NCBI RefSeq assembly: GCF_000150705.2
Contig: NW_015440948.1
Coordinates: 261,459 to 325,458, forward strand
Source of the DNA: Paracoccidioides lutzii Pb01
Lineage: Eukaryota; Ascomycota; Eurotiomycetes; Onygenales; Ajellomycetaceae
Length of the DNA: 64,000 nucleotides
Direction: 5' to 3'
The notes beneath the pieces are model-generated. The model had not been told where the DNA came from. It did no database searches and saw nothing but the letters and a program-made list of their open reading frames with translations. Position 1 is the first letter of the stretch, and every line of letters begins with the position of its first letter. The position numbers and the translations under genes are program-made. Positions 1-12,062 of the stretch are shown here, in pieces.

Positions 1-36
1 GGGGGGTGGAGGTTAGTTGTTTTTACCGTTGCTTAC

Positions 37-527
37 CATATTTGATAATTCTTCAAATTCACCAGGGCAATCTTATTAACCCACTCGATCTCCTTATTGA
101 GATCTTTCTCCAATGCAAAGAGTATCTTAGCTCTGTAGAGCCTGAAAAGAGAGAACGATACTCGTTAATAAATTAATGAGCTACAGCAAAAGTAGAAGAA
201 TTGAAGTAAAACACACACCACTCACCAAACCGTATAATGCGCCGGATTGATCAAAATCACATCCTCCGTTAACTCTATTGCGCGGTCTGACATCTCATTC
301 GCCGCCATCAGAGCCCTGAGATAGGAGGTTGCCTCTACATAGTTGGGTGGATAGGAAATGGTTGCCAGCGGATACGTCCCATTGCCATTCCCGCTCACAC
401 CATCGCCTCCTTCCTGCTGCTGGTGCTGGCGCTGCTGCTGCGGGTGGTCGTTGTCATAGAAGTTTGACCCGTCATCCAGCGGAATGGGGGTGACGTCGGC
501 CCAGGCTGGGGTGGAGTATTTGCTCAT
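37..527 (-). CDS. RAM2: Protein farnesyltransferase / geranylgeranyltransferase I alpha subunit, 5' part (partial)
   Basis: This is the shared alpha subunit of the cytosolic CaaX prenyltransferases. It pairs with a beta subunit to attach farnesyl or geranylgeranyl groups to Ras/Rho-type proteins. Two exons are visible, complement(37..141, 226..527), and a GTAAGC donor at 31..36 sends the gene off the left edge of the window. Exon 1 encodes a short Gln-rich N-terminus followed by the first alpha-alpha repeat (SDRAIELTEDVILINPAHYT). Exon 2 continues with LYRAKILFALEKDLNKEIEW and ends at NYQIW, the tetratricopeptide-like PPTA repeats of the family. The Trp codon at the first junction is split (TG|G) and restored by splicing, which supports the intron. 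The start is the ATG at 525..527, the only in-frame start before the PPTA repeats. The C-terminal repeats lie outside the window. The family call is firm; completeness cannot be judged. Confidence 0.88.
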
Positions 528-2095
528 TTTTGAGGAGTTTAAATTATTTTTATTATTTTAATTTTAATTTTAATTTTTAATTTTTTTTATTTTTTATTTT
601 TTTTTTATTATTATTATTTTTTTTTTTTTTTTTCAAATCGAGTATGCGGGATGAAGGAGATAAAGGAGGTGGAGGAGGGGATTGTCTGATTTGCCTTCGA
701 GGAATGGCTTAGGAGGCGGAAAAGGGGAAATGGTTAGTTTGGTATGGAGGGGTTTGGCGGGGTAAAATTCGAGATTTGGATGATGATCAACGCGTATGCA
801 AGACTTGGTGATATAAAATGGAGGAATCAAGAAGAGATGACCATCCCGCACTGTCTGAACGAGTATGTCATGCAAGAGCTAGTGCGACGTCAAGCTTTCG
901 CGTCTCTTCTTCTTCTTCTTCTTCTTCAATACATATATCGTTTGGACGTTTTACAGAAAGGGTTTGAGGAATCTCACTGAATAAAAAAAAGTAAATTGAG
1001 CTTCAAAAACCAAGTTTTTTTTCAGACACGAACAATAGGTATATTCTTGGGTGGATCGAATAATCAGTGCCCTATATAGAGTTGTACAGGACTACCAACG
1101 GGGCAATGCACAAATTCCAAGGAGCGATATAGCAGTATAATGAGTTGTATGTAGTCAGTCAATCGAGCAATTTTGTAGTCGCCTGAAATTCTGGGGACAA
1201 CAAAGAAACCCGTGACTTGTATGTCCACGTGACTGTAATTAGACCTTGGGGTCTCTTATGTTGCATGAAAACTACGCTCGGAAAGGTGCAGAAGGACAGG
1301 ATGATATATGTTGATCTATTATAGCTGAATCAGAGGTGGTGTTAGAGAAATGGAATCAAATGGTGTTTCATCTAACAAGATCCGAATACTAAGCAAGCCG
1401 GGAGCAGAAACTAGTTAAACACTCCGTAGAAACATTGAAGGATAATGAGAAGAATAATAAGGTAAATAATGTGTAATAACGAAGAAAGGTAATGAAGAAG
1501 GTAGGCCGGCTAACATGAAACCATAATGCAGTATAAGTGTTGTGGAGAGAGGGGGGTTCATTAGACGATTAGACGGATAGATGGGCAAAAAAATATATAA
1601 ATAAATGAAATAAAATAAAAGAGTAGAGAAAGATGATGAAAATATCACGGATTGCTCCCGTTGCCTTTTTTTTATGTGATCCCTTTCCCTTTTGAATAAT
1701 AATTAAACAAGGTGAGATGGAAACTGGATGACCGGAAAAGGGCGGTGAGAGCTTGAGTTCGGAGCGTGTAAGGGAACTTGGACGTAAAGATGTTGGTGGG
1801 ATGGATATTCATGTAGGGGGGTAGTGTTTTGGCAATTGCGTAGTCAGGGAGGGGTGATTAAGCGGTGATGGAGGAGATGGAGTTCGGACCGGCAGAGAGA
1901 CGAGAGAAAAGGGATATGTTCGAATTTAAGGTTGGAGTATCGATGTCTTCGAAAACGAGTGAAACGGGATAGAGGATTGCTGCGATTGTTGGTCCATAAT
2001 TTCACTGACAAGACCTTGCCACTCAAGATATGTCAGACATATAATAAGAAGTTCCGCAAACCAATCATCCGTCGTAGTAGTAATGTATACGAAAA
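528..2095. other. Spacer between RAM2 (5') and ERG12 (3')
   Basis: No gene is seen here. Bases 540..632 form an A/T tract of long T runs directly upstream of the RAM2 start, likely its 5' UTR and core promoter. A short TTC array lies near 905..930. A CACGTG E-box core is at 1226..1231. The remaining ORFs are short and have no recognisable protein features. Confidence 0.5.
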
Positions 2096-3793
2096 TTACG
2101 ATTCCGCCTTGGTTCCACGCTTCCAAAACTTCCAGCCCTCCCGCCTCTCCTGCCCACCACCAACCCCAACCAGCCTCTCAATGCCCGCATTGCCAACCGC
2201 ATTCTCGAATTTCCGCTGATCAATCTCCTCCCCGCCTTCTTCGTCGCTTCCATTCTTCAGAACGGCAGGCCACAGCACGCCAATCCCGTCTCCACCAAGT
2301 GTCGTCTCGTACCGCTCGAACCCTTCATCGTCCAGATTCTGCTCCAGGTGGTGCAACACGGCTTGATTGGTATTTGCTCGTAATAATACAATTGCGCACC
2401 CGCCCCCGCCGGCTCCGGTGAGTTTCGTCCACCCTATGCCGGCGTGGTCGACTAGTTCTCGAATCCGTTCGAGGCGCGGGTGCGATACACCTAGCGAGAC
2501 GAGGAGGCCGTGATTGATGCGGAACAGCTCGCCAAAGTGATCGATGTCTTCGTTGGAATCTTTGTCAAAGCGGCCAGATTGGATGAAATTGTTTGCGCTT
2601 TCTGTGACCTGGTCGATGGCTGCGAGCGTAGATTCCGCCACTGCGGGGTGGGCTTTGCAGAACCTGCCTACTTTCGCAACTTCAGTTGCGGTGGAGCGGG
2701 GCTGGCGTGAATTAACGAGGAGAAGGGGGAGTTCGGGGAAGTCGAGGATGGGAGTTACGGATGGTGGTTTGGAGTAATCGCCTCTTCTGAATATGACAGC
2801 TTTCCCACCGGCTGAGACGGTATTGTCCACGCCGCTGGGGTTGCCATGTATGCACATTTCGCCAACGAATGCCCATCGGTTTATTCGCTCAATCTGGACC
2901 TCCGCCTCCTCTGGTGGTTGGTCGTGATGGGGCCCTGCTAGGATCCGTATTTGTAAGAGAAGAGCAGCGCTAAGACAGACGGCAATACTAGCGCTGCTTC
3001 CTAGACCAGCGCCAATTGGAATCGTAGAACGTAGCGTATATATCGCTGCGTGAGAGCCTGGAGAGCTGAGGGAGAGGAAGAGGTAGAGGAAGGCGGTGGC
3101 GGAACTTCTGTGGATTTTTTGCACCTCATCCGGTTTGCCAATGGATATGTCTGCGATATGTGGCTGTATCGCCTCGAGGAGTTCGGGGTCAAGAGAGGTG
3201 ACAGAGTCGTAGTAGAATTTTTTCTTAGAAGGCTGGCAGAACAGCGCCCAGGGAAGCGAATCGATGTCCCACGTATGATCCAACTCAATATCTCTGAAGT
3301 TCAGCGTAATCGTGCGCTGCGATTTCGACAAGGTGGTAACGAGGAGGTAGGAGCGGAGGGAGATGGCAGCTGCCATGGCCCGTTTGCCATGGACGACTGC
3401 GTGTTCTCCAAAGACAATGACCTTGCCCGGTGCGGAGACCATGAATGCCGGCGCCATGGGCGAGGATGCTTTTCTTGACATCCTCACCCGGTTGCCGACA
3501 ATGGTGCCGACCTGTTGTTCAGCTGTGTGACCGTTCATCTCAGAGAGCGTAGGAGAAGGAGTTATGATGCCATCTGAACTTTCCGACGAATCCTCTTGGT
3601 GCTGTCGTTGCCGTTGGTTTTGGGTAGAGGAGATGTTATCGATCTTCGGTGTAGCGGGGAGGTCTCTGTCAAAGTTCTCTGTTAGAATGCTGGCAACCTT
3701 CCGCCGCGCATTCGCCTTGGAATGTTTCATGCTCTCGCCCTTCCGTCGTGAAGCCTTATCCATCAGGGACAAGGATGTGTGCGGGAAGTACAA
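2096..3793 (-). CDS. ERG12: Mevalonate kinase
   Basis: This cytosolic/peroxisomal GHMP kinase phosphorylates mevalonate to 5-phosphomevalonate in the isoprenoid and ergosterol pathway. It is a single uninterrupted ORF of 565 codons. Visible signatures are the N-terminal SAPGKVIVFGEHAVVHG (about residues 120-136), the GHMP ATP-binding loop PIGAGLGSSAS (about 259-269), HGNPSGVDNTVSAGGK (about 316-331) and the C-terminal glycine-rich motif KLTGAGGGGCAI (about 457-468). The catalytic core begins near residue 117, so the first 100 or so residues are an extra, low-complexity leader. The ATG at 3479..3481 (MSRKASSPMAPAF) would give a protein of the usual length, about 461 aa, and is a credible alternative start. 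Upstream of 3793 lies an E-box, TCACGTGAT, at 4157..4165. No frameshift or missing motif is seen. Function is certain; the start is open. Confidence 0.93.
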   Translation of the reverse strand: MYFPHTSLSLMDKASRRKGESMKHSKANARRKVASILTENFDRDLPATPKIDNISSTQNQRQRQHQEDSSESSDGIITPSPTLSEMNGHTAEQQVGTIVGNRVRMSRKASSPMAPAFMVSAPGKVIVFGEHAVVHGKRAMAAAISLRSYLLVTTLSKSQRTITLNFRDIELDHTWDIDSLPWALFCQPSKKKFYYDSVTSLDPELLEAIQPHIADISIGKPDEVQKIHRSSATAFLYLFLSLSSPGSHAAIYTLRSTIPIGAGLGSSASIAVCLSAALLLQIRILAGPHHDQPPEEAEVQIERINRWAFVGEMCIHGNPSGVDNTVSAGGKAVIFRRGDYSKPPSVTPILDFPELPLLLVNSRQPRSTATEVAKVGRFCKAHPAVAESTLAAIDQVTESANNFIQSGRFDKDSNEDIDHFGELFRINHGLLVSLGVSHPRLERIRELVDHAGIGWTKLTGAGGGGCAIVLLRANTNQAVLHHLEQNLDDEGFERYETTLGGDGIGVLWPAVLKNGSDEEGGEEIDQRKFENAVGNAGIERLVGVGGGQERREGWKFWKRGTKAES

Positions 3794-4156
3794 ACCCCCT
3801 CTATCTCACTTTTCACACTTCGCAGCGCTTCGTCGAAGCTTGCGAAATGCAACGCAGACCTGCCAGTCACTCAACTATACCAGCAGTTTTTCAGGTGACA
3901 ATGTATAGCGGGAGGGTCTAATTCGATAGATCTGAATGTGGCGGGACAGATAGTATGGTGAGAATCGTAGCAATATAAAACTACATAGCTGACATTGGAT
4001 GTTGAATGATGGACGCCTGATCAGTTGCTTGCAGCGATTGGGATTTGGTACGACGGTTCGTTCCCCTGAGTCCCCTGACCGAAGAAAACATACGGGGCTA
4101 CTAGTTACCTACTTACACCACTTTCCTGGATCAACACCGCTAGCTGGAACACTTAC

Positions 4157-4165
4157 TCACGTGAT
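4157..4165. promoter_or_regulatory. E-box upstream of ERG12
   Basis: TCACGTGAT lies about 365 bp upstream of the ERG12 ATG at 3793. CACGTG is the core bound by basic helix-loop-helix factors, including Cbf1-like proteins and, in degenerate form, fungal SREBP. Binding here is inference only. Confidence 0.3.
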
Positions 4166-5229
4166 GAACTCTATTTGATAAGCCCTAATTGACTTGCTTG
4201 GCTTCACCGCACAGGGCCACCAGCCCTAGGCACCAACATAGCTTTTGTCGTTTTAAAATTGGCAGTGATGTGATTTTGTTCGTACGATCAGTGATATGAC
4301 GATTTAGACTTGTATAAAGAACATTTATACAGTCTGGCAGCTCTTCATCTGCTTAATCCCTGGTTTTGAACAAGCTAAAGTAGCCAAAATAAGTTGATTT
4401 TCACTCACATTTGCGTGAATAATATATGCTGAATATTAAAACTGTATCGATCGCACTATATCAGGTGAGCAAGTAATCCAGAGAAAGCGGTGAAAGTACG
4501 TTGGTTGGTTGGTTTTGGAAATACAGGAACTCTGACTGGCCCAATTTCGGTCAGAATAAAATACCAATACGACAACAACAGTAAATAAGGAGTGGCTGGC
4601 GTCTTGCATATATTAATTAATAATACACTTGCACAATTGTGAAGAAATTCCTCTACTTCTTTCTCACTTAAACGTACAACTGCATGGAAAGTAGTATCCG
4701 GGAATAGCCCAGTCATGGTCTACATATTAGACTCTGCATCGGGACTAGGATTAAAGTCCATAGCAAAAAAATGGGAGGTAATGTGGTAGGTAGGTGCAAA
4801 TGATGCAAACGCACACCTGGATGTTCAAGTCATGAAGGGACAAAAACTTGATTTCCAATAAAGACAAGAATATTCGCCCATAGCGTCCCAGATATCGATC
4901 TATGATCAGCACAAAAAAGGAAAAAAAGACAAACCCCCACATCCATATATATCAGCCAGCTATCGTCAAGGCCTGAGCAACCGAAAGTTGTGAAGGTACG
5001 TTTTCCTCCACCAAATGGCAAGAGACCGGAAGCTTATATCACCCGAAATTGTCTCACCTGCGTTACACCATTTGCAGATCATAACTCCAGTTATTGTATC
5101 ATTATAACTATCAACTATAGAATAAAGAAATTGAACCAGTGGTATCAAGATCGTAACCCAGGGAAGCAGGCAGTTGCCGCCTTCGGTCCAAATAACCAGG
5201 CTGAAAATTGGAAATAATCAATGTGAGGG

Positions 5230-5263
<34 letters not shown>
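5230..5263. repeat. A34 homopolymer
   Basis: An unbroken run of 34 A on the plus strand (T on the coding strand of the VHC1-like gene) begins two bases after that gene's TGA stop. It may be a genuine poly-T tract in the 3' UTR. The exact length is the kind of value that assembly often gets wrong. Confidence 0.85.
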
Positions 5264-5265
<2 letters not shown>

Positions 5266-8200
5266 TCATAGGTTCATCGTCACCGTCATACTATTGCTAT
5301 GAACCAACAAACAAGGCGGAAGCCCATCACACATGAGCTCCAGATTGCTCACGTATGACTCACTGGCATCTGCATCGCGCCACGTCCCCTCTATCGGCGA
5401 CGGCAACGTCGTAAACGTAACCGCCGTCTTCTTACTATGACGCTTGATCAACTCGTTCAGTATCAGATGCTGCGCGCGGCAGGGTAGATCGTTAAATGAG
5501 AGCGGAATGGCCGTTTGCGATGGGTTGTCGCTAGTTGGCACGGAACCAGTCGAGTCGGAAACGGGTGAACTGGCCACCTTGGGTAGCGGTGGTTGTTGTT
5601 GCTGTTGTTGTTGCTGGTTTTGTTGTCTTGCGTATATCGATTCACGTGGTGCTACTAGTGATAGACCGGTTGGGGAGCGGCCAGGAGGAGTGGTGGCGAA
5701 CATTATTGAGGGGCCTGTGTCCTCTTTATCGGCGACGCGGGTGGTGGGGATTGGAGCTGACGAGAATTTCTTGCTTGAGGCTGTTCTGGGGATGGCAGGG
5801 CGGTTTCCTGGGGGAGATGTATTTTGTGGACTGCCGGTGCCTGTTGTGGTGATGACAAGTCCATGTCGATGGGATGGGGGACTTGTTGCGGCATTGGAGG
5901 AGTCGGAGTCATCTGTTGTAATAGCCTCTTCCGTGCTGGCTCGGGCTAAGGCATGTTTCCTCTTAGATATCCTTCCCGTTCCTTCCAGGTGTGCCCGGGA
6001 AGGCCGTGATGTCCTAGATCCCGCTTCTCCATCACTCTCGCTACAATACGGATCGATATCGCTATCATCACTGGATAACTCCAAGCTGTCATCTGAATGA
6101 TAGACCATTGAATCTAACAAATGCTGCGTTTGCATACCAAGTCCGAATCCCATCGACCTGAAACTACCAAGAGATGCTTTCCTCTTAGAATTTTCAAGAA
6201 GTTTCCGCAGCCCGTCAAATCGCGAGGCGCTACTTCTCTGACGTCCGTGCTGAAATGAAGAGGGTGGTGAGGTTGGCGACGTGTTGAACTTGGTTTTGCT
6301 TCCTTTCCGTGGACTGTTGAACCCTGAGCGATATCGACGAACGTCCTGCCACCAACCTTCGCCTTTTAATGCCAAGTCCACAGCTTCGATGGTCTTCTGG
6401 TCGATTCCTGACTCCTCACCGTTAACAATTATCTGGTAAGACTTCAGATCGCCGCTAGCAAGCCAGAAGACAAGAACCTCTGCTTCGATTCGGAGCTTTT
6501 CAAGCAATGTTGTCACTCTTCTTCGTTCTTCTTCAACATCACTTTCATATTCCACAAAAACTGCCACTCGAAGGACATATGACTTCTTCCATGATGGCAC
6601 CGTATTCAAAATGCACCCCAGCTGCAAAATCAGGGTATATGTATCAAAGTTCGTGGTTAGAAGATTTTGCTTGCTTGTACCGTCGGCTGCTATTTCCGCG
6701 GACATTTGGATAGGCCACAAGTCGATATATTTCTTTGTATTACCGCGATTTGAAGCTGGAAGCTCTAGTTCTTCAAACCCCTTAGCCACGGCTACATTTA
6801 TTCGCAATTTGAACAGTAGATCGTCCAATATAGTAAGATAACTTTGAACGCTCATTTTAGGGTCATTTCTGCAAAGCTCAGCCCCTATATTATGAGTATT
6901 CGAAATTCCATTGTTGTTTTGAGGATGCTTGGCTTTTAAAACGGAGTTGCATCTCAACCGGGATGTGAACGGTATATCCGCAACCAACTGATTCTTGCGA
7001 AATTGATCAACTACGACGATATTCGGCCTCATGCCTCCTAGTCCGGAGTTGAGTACGATGTTCCTGACACCCCATTCCGAAGTAGGAGCAACAGATATGT
7101 TAATAAACGCCTTCACTCTGGAGTATTCGATAAATTTCGTCCACGAGGTTTGTTCCCGCCGTGCGTCAGGGACCGCGCTGGCAAAGTCGTCCGCGACGAT
7201 AACATGCCCGAGGACGAACAGTCCACCTTTCTTCAACGAATTGCAGAAATGAATCATTTTATATTGTGAGTTGAAATCGTTCACAAAAAGCAGAATTTGC
7301 GGACGCCAAAACTTAACGTGTTCTGGTCGGAGGCGAAGAAGGTATTTGCGAACTTGGTGATAGATCAGACTCTGACTTACGTCGCCCCACGACTTGGGTG
7401 GCGTTGTATAATGGATAAGGAGAAATAGTAACACCAATATACACACGCAGCCAGACGCGTAGACCCCATCGACGAAAAACATGATGACACCACTGATGAC
7501 GGTTCCAAGTAAGGCCGTCCACTGGTTAAAATAATGGAAAGATGGACGAAAGTTGGGAGCAGACCCGATTTTGAGCAAGAAACAGGCTAAGTTTGTCACC
7601 AAAAATGTCATGAGATAGGTCATCGTGATGAATGATGCAATTTGGTTGATATCAAATAGCATCGTAATCTGCGCGACGACGAAGGTGAAAAGAATAGCAT
7701 TAGTAGGCTCATCATGTTTTGCTGTGCCTTGGCCGAAAATGGACAATCCCGGGATGAGGGTATCTCGAGCAATGGCCTGAAGCAATTTTGCGGAGCCAAT
7801 GACGCCCATTAAGGATGAAAAAAAGGATGTTGCAAATTCCCCGAGAAGGATGAGGATACCCGACAAATTAGTCTAAAAAGGGGTCAATAAGATATCAAAC
7901 CATGCTTAATATAGAGTGTTCAAAAACTGACATCTTGGATGATGTTCACATCGTTATATAGGGATTGACGTGTAATACTGGATGCCATGGCTAAAATCAC
8001 AACAGTGTATGTGAAGAGCGTCACACCCAGCCCACACAAGGTCCCTTTTGGTATGGCTTTGCTGGGATGCTTTAAATCGCCGGACATGCTCGCGCCGCTA
8101 TATGACAATAAATCAGCTTTTCAACTTTAGGAAATAATAGTCAAGGGAATAAGTGTGTTCATACGCAAATATGCCCCCGGTAGCAGGAAATAATATTCCA

Positions 8201-9284
8201 AATAAATCTTGAAACGTCTCTTGAGCTTCCATTTGACTCCCAGCAGCACCCTTCGTGAGCTTCGGCAAAAGGTTGTCAACGAATGTCTTTGAATTGAACC
8301 CAGTGAATTCAATTCCCAATACTTTATCTTTGAACGGCTCCATAGCAAGGGAAGAGATCGGAATGCTGAAGGTAGCCACCAATAAGATAACAAGAAGTCC
8401 ATTGCTTGCACGGGCGAATATAGAACTTCCAGCCAAGCATATTCCGGTACACAAGACGAGCACGATGGTTGCCCAAAGATATGTCCACCAAAACCCTTCC
8501 AGCAAGAATTGGGACATTTTCCCGGATACAGAGCCAAAGCTTTGGACAAGGCAGTTGATCAAACCGACAGCGTTCATTCCGGTATTGAGGACGAATCCTA
8601 TATAAAATACGATTCCTATAGAACCACCAAATTCAGGCCCGAGGGACCTAGATATGAGGTAGTACGCGCCACCTCCGCGGACGGTCCCATTCGTTGCGAT
8701 AGCTGAAATAGACATTGTCGTCAAGAGATTTATGAGATATGATGCCGCAAGCATTCCTGTTCAATTGGCTTAGTATTCATTCAATGACCAAAACAGTTCG
8801 TGAAAGAAACCATACCAAGAATTCCCAAAACTCCGGCTTGGCCCAGGATAAACCCAAAACGAAGAAACATAAGTATACTCAACACATTTAACGTGGTGGG
8901 AACAAAAACACCTGAAAAGGTGCCCAACTTTCCGGAGCCATCTGATACGCCTGCCCTTTGATCACACTTCTCTTTTTTATCTAGAAACTCGATATTCCGA
9001 GGAATATGATGCGCGATGGACGTGCGCCTCATTAAAACGACACTTGGATTTCTCTGCTGCTCCACGTCTGCTTGGTTGGTCGCATCATAAGTCTGTCCCT
9101 TTCCCCGACGCCTGAAAAATCTGCCGGTAAACCCACTGCCTCCGGGTTGAAGGGGGGAGGCAGACATTACTGGTTCATACGGTCTATCTGGAGCAAAGGA
9201 TTGCGCACCAGCACTCTCGTTGGCCTGATTTTCAACCGGTCTTTTTTGTGGTAAACCATGACCAGCATCGCTGGTCTCGGCCAT
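5266..9284 (-). CDS. VHC1: Vacuolar cation-chloride cotransporter (SLC12 family, VHC1-like)
   Basis: This is an APC-superfamily K-Cl type cotransporter. The yeast relative sits in the vacuolar membrane and moves K+ and Cl-. Exons are complement(5266..7872, 7932..8097, 8165..8756, 8816..9284), summing to 1278 codons including the stop, with all introns GT-AG (59-67 nt). Residues 1 to about 120 are a soluble N-terminus. The membrane domain follows, starting at VLSILMFLRFGFILGQAGV, with the conserved GGAYYLISRSLG helix and GASMSGDLKHPSKAIPKGT, typical of the cation-chloride family. About twelve hydrophobic segments end near LVLLFLLIHYTTPPKSW. A C-terminal SLC12 domain (RPQILLFVNDFNS) then carries a long Ser-rich linker and a Gln run (near 5600). 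The protein ends in the family-typical DGLPPCLLVHSNSMTV. Family assignment is strong; vacuolar location is inferred from the yeast orthologue. Confidence 0.9.
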
Positions 9285-12062
9285 TTCGTGTGAGCCTGGG
9301 GCACACTATCGAAAGGTATGCTGCATTGTAAGAGCTGAATTCTGGTTGAGAAGGTGTTTATCTAGCTCTGCAGCAGGAAATTTGAGAACCTGATGGGAGA
9401 AGCCTATCTAGCTTTGAGGACTGGCAGGTGTTAGTAGGTGGTGGAGAAAATTGGCCGATTGCATTTGAAGGTTCGCTAGGACTGCAATCAAAAAGATACG
9501 AAAAGATAAGCAAGCTGAAGACCACCGGTAGCTGAGGAGAAGAAAGAATGTCAAGCCCCTGATACAGTCTAAAGAGACGGTGTGGTTGTGAGCTGTCGAC
9601 GGTAGATATTTTCGTTGTCCGGGGTTGACCGCAACCAGCTGCACGTGATCAGGCATATGTAGATTAGCTAGCTCGTCCCTCCAATAATAGTTAGCTACGA
9701 GAGATCTACATCCCAACAGTTGAAGTCGGAAGATTATATAAGCATGTTTGAGAGCAAAACTTCACCAATCAGCGGAGACCTACCATTCAATCGAAGGTAA
9801 CCTTACGGCAAATACATGTTGAATGGAGTTTGGAGACACAAGATGCATGCGACAATACAGGACAAAATCTTGGATGAAATCTACCTTGACAAGCTTGGTA
9901 TGACGACATACCTTCGGCGAGTGGTGAAAGTTTTATCCGAGCTGAGACTAGATGACTCAGCAGATTTTATAGTTAGTTAAGCGACCTCATCCATTGGAGG
10001 AAATTTAAGTAACTACGGCCATTAACTAACTTCCTTAAGAGAAAAATCTATGTATGTCACAAAATGGTAGCATGTAATAATTTGGCTGGACAATTAATGT
10101 TTATGGGTTTCGAATTTGTATGAGAGATGATTTTTTTGGCTGTCGCAGTTCGCAGGGTGGAGAGAAGGTTCACAAATGTCGATACTGTCCGCTGTATTTT
10201 TTCACATGCCAATTTTTTCGTCGCCCAACATGGCCGGTGTCCTCAGCCATATTTGCTTGCCATTACGGCACTATCGTCTGCCTCCGAGGTTCTCTCGTCT
10301 TCCCACTCTATATACAGCGGCAATTATGTTGGGCCTTAATACTCTACCTCTTATCAAAAGACCAAGATGCCTACCTACCCTATAGAAGAGAGCCCAAATA
10401 CTGTCTATATGATCAACGTGAACATAGATTTCTTCAGCAATGAAAATGAGAGCCGATGTCTACAGACAGCCAGGTCAGTCACCCTCCGCTTCTTAGACTA
10501 CTGAAGATTCAGTTGAGCTTCACTTTGCCAACCAAGCTGAACACGATCCTCAGAAACTGCTGGACGAAGCGTTACACTAGGATGTGCTAAGAAAAGATTC
10601 CCCCCCTGCGTTAGTGAATAAGACCCTATGAGAGTTTGAGTTAATATTTGTGGCATGCTTGCCATTCAGCCATATTTTAGGTGGTTACAACAATGAGGCG
10701 ATTTGGACTTTCCTCGCTCAAATCAACATTCAGGGGCCATCTAGGCTTGCTCACAACAATCAGACCCCTCGAACCCCGACTTTGCCATTCAATTAAAGAA
10801 TTTAGAAGATAGCATAGCGTAAACTATGCCTCTACAAATGACTTCTTGACCAGTGTTGCCAGACATGATGTTGGCTGCCTTGGCCCAGTATCATAATCAG
10901 ACGCTTAGGGTCTGGGTGGTTTAGACAATCACGGCATTTTACCATCCTGTTCCTTGATGGTTTTCATGCATGATCTCGAAATCAGGGTACAGTCCAGCGG
11001 ATTCCTTAACCCGTGTGGTAGGACAAGGATATGGTGTTGGAGCTGCCAATCCACGTTGTATGACCACAAGTTCAGGCGCATTGTGCAGGATGACCCATCC
11101 TGCAAGTGCACACAGTATATGTTTTAGCAGAAGACTGACGTAAAGTTGATGGACATGGCTGGAATTTTGCATAATAGTCACTGATGCGACTTGTAACTGA
11201 CCTACCATTATACGGTAGAAAATCTAATAGGGCCAGGAAATATACATAGCAGTGTAAAGAGATGCTTTAAAAATCTTCATCACCATGCTGTCAGCAGTGC
11301 TTCTCAAGCTATAATCGATTACCCCGCAGTTAAACTGCGAAAGATGCTTCACGTGAAGCCAGATGAGTCGTTCAAACGCAAATCAGTTGTCTTCCTGTGG
11401 ACTGCAGAAGGTTGGCTCCTGGTAGTGATTAGGTTAAATGATGCGAATGAAGGGTGAGTAGTCAACTTTATACGCAAGATAAGAGCTCAGAGGGATCGAT
11501 CACATGGACTTCAGATGATTTTCAACCTTGAAAACAATATCTACTTAAATTATCGAGTAAACTATCCCCTTTATCAGAGATGGGATACAGTTAAGTTGTG
11601 TGGGACGGACTTAGACACCTTCGTTGGAAGCTTGCAAAGGTTGACTTGAGCCAATGCTTCCAAAGTTGTCCCCCAGTCTCCTGCCACACGTGACCACGCC
11701 TTCTGACCCCAAGCTCTATTAGGTTCTTGGTTCCGTTCGACCAAGACAGCTTTGTAATAGATGATCATCGCAACATCATCGAACCACAAGGATATTTAGA
11801 CACAGCTCACCAACGCACTCTTCTGCACCTAAACCACCTTATCCAATTCTCTGTTAGCCCGTCTATGGCCACAGCTCCAGGGTATATATTACGTCAAATC
11901 TATATTCTTAGTTATCCTATCTTCTCTTTCTCCCGTCCGATGGCTTTAGCTCTGCTTGCAAACAAGCCTTCATGACAACAGTAAATAAATTCCCTTTACA
12001 TCATTTTTCGGGAAATCTTCTTCCAGTTTTAGATAAGTATCAGCTATCACGTTTTCTAGAAA
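9285..12062. other. 2.8-kb spacer; shared upstream region of the VHC1-like and AVT-like genes
   Basis: The two flanking transporter genes are divergent, so both promoters lie here. CACGTG cores occur at 9642..9647, 11350..11355 (inside the palindrome CTTCACGTGAAG) and 11687..11692. The first and last lie about 360-375 bp upstream of the respective ATGs. A minus-strand ORF at 10939..11208 is protein-like (see findings) but I cannot name it or build a full gene around it. Confidence 0.5.

Larger units (their letters stand above)
3794..5265. other. Spacer between ERG12 (5') and the VHC1-like gene (3')
   Basis: This holds the upstream region of ERG12 and the 3' UTR of the VHC1-like gene. An E-box is at 4157..4165. 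A run of 34 adenines (5230..5263) ends two bases from the VHC1-like stop codon. ORFs around 4456..5217 are short and featureless, and I call no gene. Confidence 0.5.

Noticed and set aside
5444..6100. 218-codon plus-strand ORF
   Set aside because: Lies fully antisense to the VHC1-like C-terminal exon, is low complexity (poly-Cys from the CAG run) and has no family features.
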